Assembly: GCA_903904765.1 (NCBI GenBank)
Contig: CAIVEA010000583.1
Coordinates: 1-6,875 of the forward strand
Origin: an uncultured Chloroflexota bacterium
Lineage (GTDB): Bacteria; Chloroflexota; Anaerolineae; Aggregatilineales; Phototrophicaceae
Length of the DNA stretch: 6,875 bases
Direction: 5' to 3'
Part shown: piece by piece, positions 6,263 through 6,875 of the stretch
How positions within the stretch are numbered: the stretch's first letter is position 1
How the letters are laid out: every line of letters starts with the position of its first letter
Program-made: the position numbers and the translations under genes
Notes under the pieces: generated by a model
What the model was told of the DNA's origin: nothing
Database searches by the model: none
What the model saw: only the letters and a program-made list of their open reading frames with translations

Positions 6263-6875
6263 TTACCCCAGCAGCGTGAAGCTTTGCACCGCGCTCCATG
6301 TGCTTGCGCTGCCGTCCAGCCGCAGCGCCCGCACCCGCCAGTAGTACAGCCCAGCGCCTAGCGCGGGTGTGGTGAAGGTCGGCGGGTCACCTGTGACGGA
6401 GTATTCGTGCAGTCCGGCGCTGAAGGCGCTGTTGAGCGCGATTTGTAGTTGGTAGCGTTCCGCCCATGTGAGGCGCGTCCACGTCAGGGTGGCGGTGCTG
6501 GCGCTGGCGTACAACGTGGGCACTTCGGTCATGGCGGCAGCCAGCGTCGTACACGGCAGGCATACATCGTTTTGCCGGATAATCGCCCAGCCCGCCATTG
6601 TGTTCCATGACGCAAAAGAAGCGTTCACGTTCCACACAATCATCAGCCGCACCACGCCGCCCTCGCGGGAGAGCGTGGCGGCCTGTGCCAGCCAGTCGGC
6701 CTGCTCCTGCGCCGAGGTGTTCAGCCCCCATTCCAGTCCGGCAGGCAGCCCGCCCAGCCCATCCGGTGAGATGTAGCCGAGTTCGGTGAAGCACAGCGGT
6801 TTGGTGGGGAAGGTGCTGCGGTACAGGTTGACCATCGTCGGGTAGTAGCGGGTGTAGTGGGTGCTGTTGCCACGC
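6263..6875 (-). CDS. Glycoside-hydrolase-like protein with C-terminal FN3 domain, N-terminus outside window
   Basis: The frame is open beyond the right edge: upstream of ATG 6835 it continues as RGNSTHYTRYYPT without a stop, so the 203 visible residues are only the C-terminal part. Residues 1-110 resemble the last strands of a TIM-barrel glycosidase of the cellulase/xylosidase superfamily: Glu31 in LCFTELGY sits where a strand-7 nucleophile would be, and LMIVWNVN where strand 8 ends with an aromatic residue. A helix with AQEQADWLAQAATL lies between them, a pattern seen in those barrels. Residues from about 117 form an FN3-like beta-sandwich ending LYYWRVRALRLDG and WSAVQSFTLLG. Such proteins are usually secreted and act on polysaccharide, but the signal peptide and substrate-binding half are not visible, so neither GH family nor substrate can be named. 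A frameshifted copy of its 3' end lies at 5153-5252. Confidence 0.72.
   Translation of the reverse strand, partial: RGNSTHYTRYYPTMVNLYRSTFPTKPLCFTELGYISPDGLGGLPAGLEWGLNTSAQEQADWLAQAATLSREGGVVRLMIVWNVNASFASWNTMAGWAIIRQNDVCLPCTTLAAAMTEVPTLYASASTATLTWTRLTWAERYQLQIALNSAFSAGLHEYSVTGDPPTFTTPALGAGLYYWRVRALRLDGSASTWSAVQSFTLLG

Overview
The window looks like chromosomal DNA of a free-living bacterium. The mix of a seven-helix multi-PAS sensor kinase, a glycosidase-type protein ending in a fibronectin type III (FN3) domain, and a formate/nitrite channel would suit a Chloroflexota (Anaerolineae-like) genome, but that assignment is inference only; no rRNA or marker gene is present. Most of the window is GC-rich, while the central block from about 3050 to 5150 is visibly AT-richer (hand counts: 25 G/C of 60 at 4921-4980 against 39 of 60 at 2461-2520), which fits an acquired cassette.

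Layout. (1) 1-1907, minus strand: the N-terminal 635 residues of a membrane-bound PAS sensor kinase, cut by the left edge of the window; it has no start-to-stop ORF inside the window. (2) 2073-2915, minus: a formate/nitrite transporter (FNT) family channel, with a perfect 10-bp hairpin in its leader that buries the Shine-Dalgarno sequence. (3) 3047-5143: a compact apparent type II restriction-modification system. A Dam-like (D12 class) adenine methyltransferase on the minus strand diverges from a small XRE-type HTH gene that overlaps an unfamiliar protein with a possible PD-(D/E)xK nuclease motif. The 50-bp gap between the divergent genes holds two palindromes sharing GTATC/GATAC half-sites, the layout expected for a controller (C) protein operator. 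(4) 5153-5252: a frameshifted 100-bp remnant of the FN3 C-terminus found intact at the right edge. (5) 5357-6217, plus: a classical short-chain dehydrogenase/reductase. (6) 6221-6252: a nested hairpin between convergent genes. (7) 6263-6875, minus: the C-terminal part of a glycoside-hydrolase-like protein ending in FN3, cut by the right edge.

How the parts work together: only the restriction-modification block forms a clear functional unit. In the inferred scheme the HTH protein binds the divergent palindromes, times its own and the nuclease's expression, and adjusts the methyltransferase so that host DNA is methylated before cleavage begins. The other genes look independent. The candidate for something undescribed is the nuclease-like protein at 4271-5143 together with its controller and methyltransferase. 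No stretch over 300 bases is without a gene, and I saw no tRNA, rRNA, CRISPR array or transposase.
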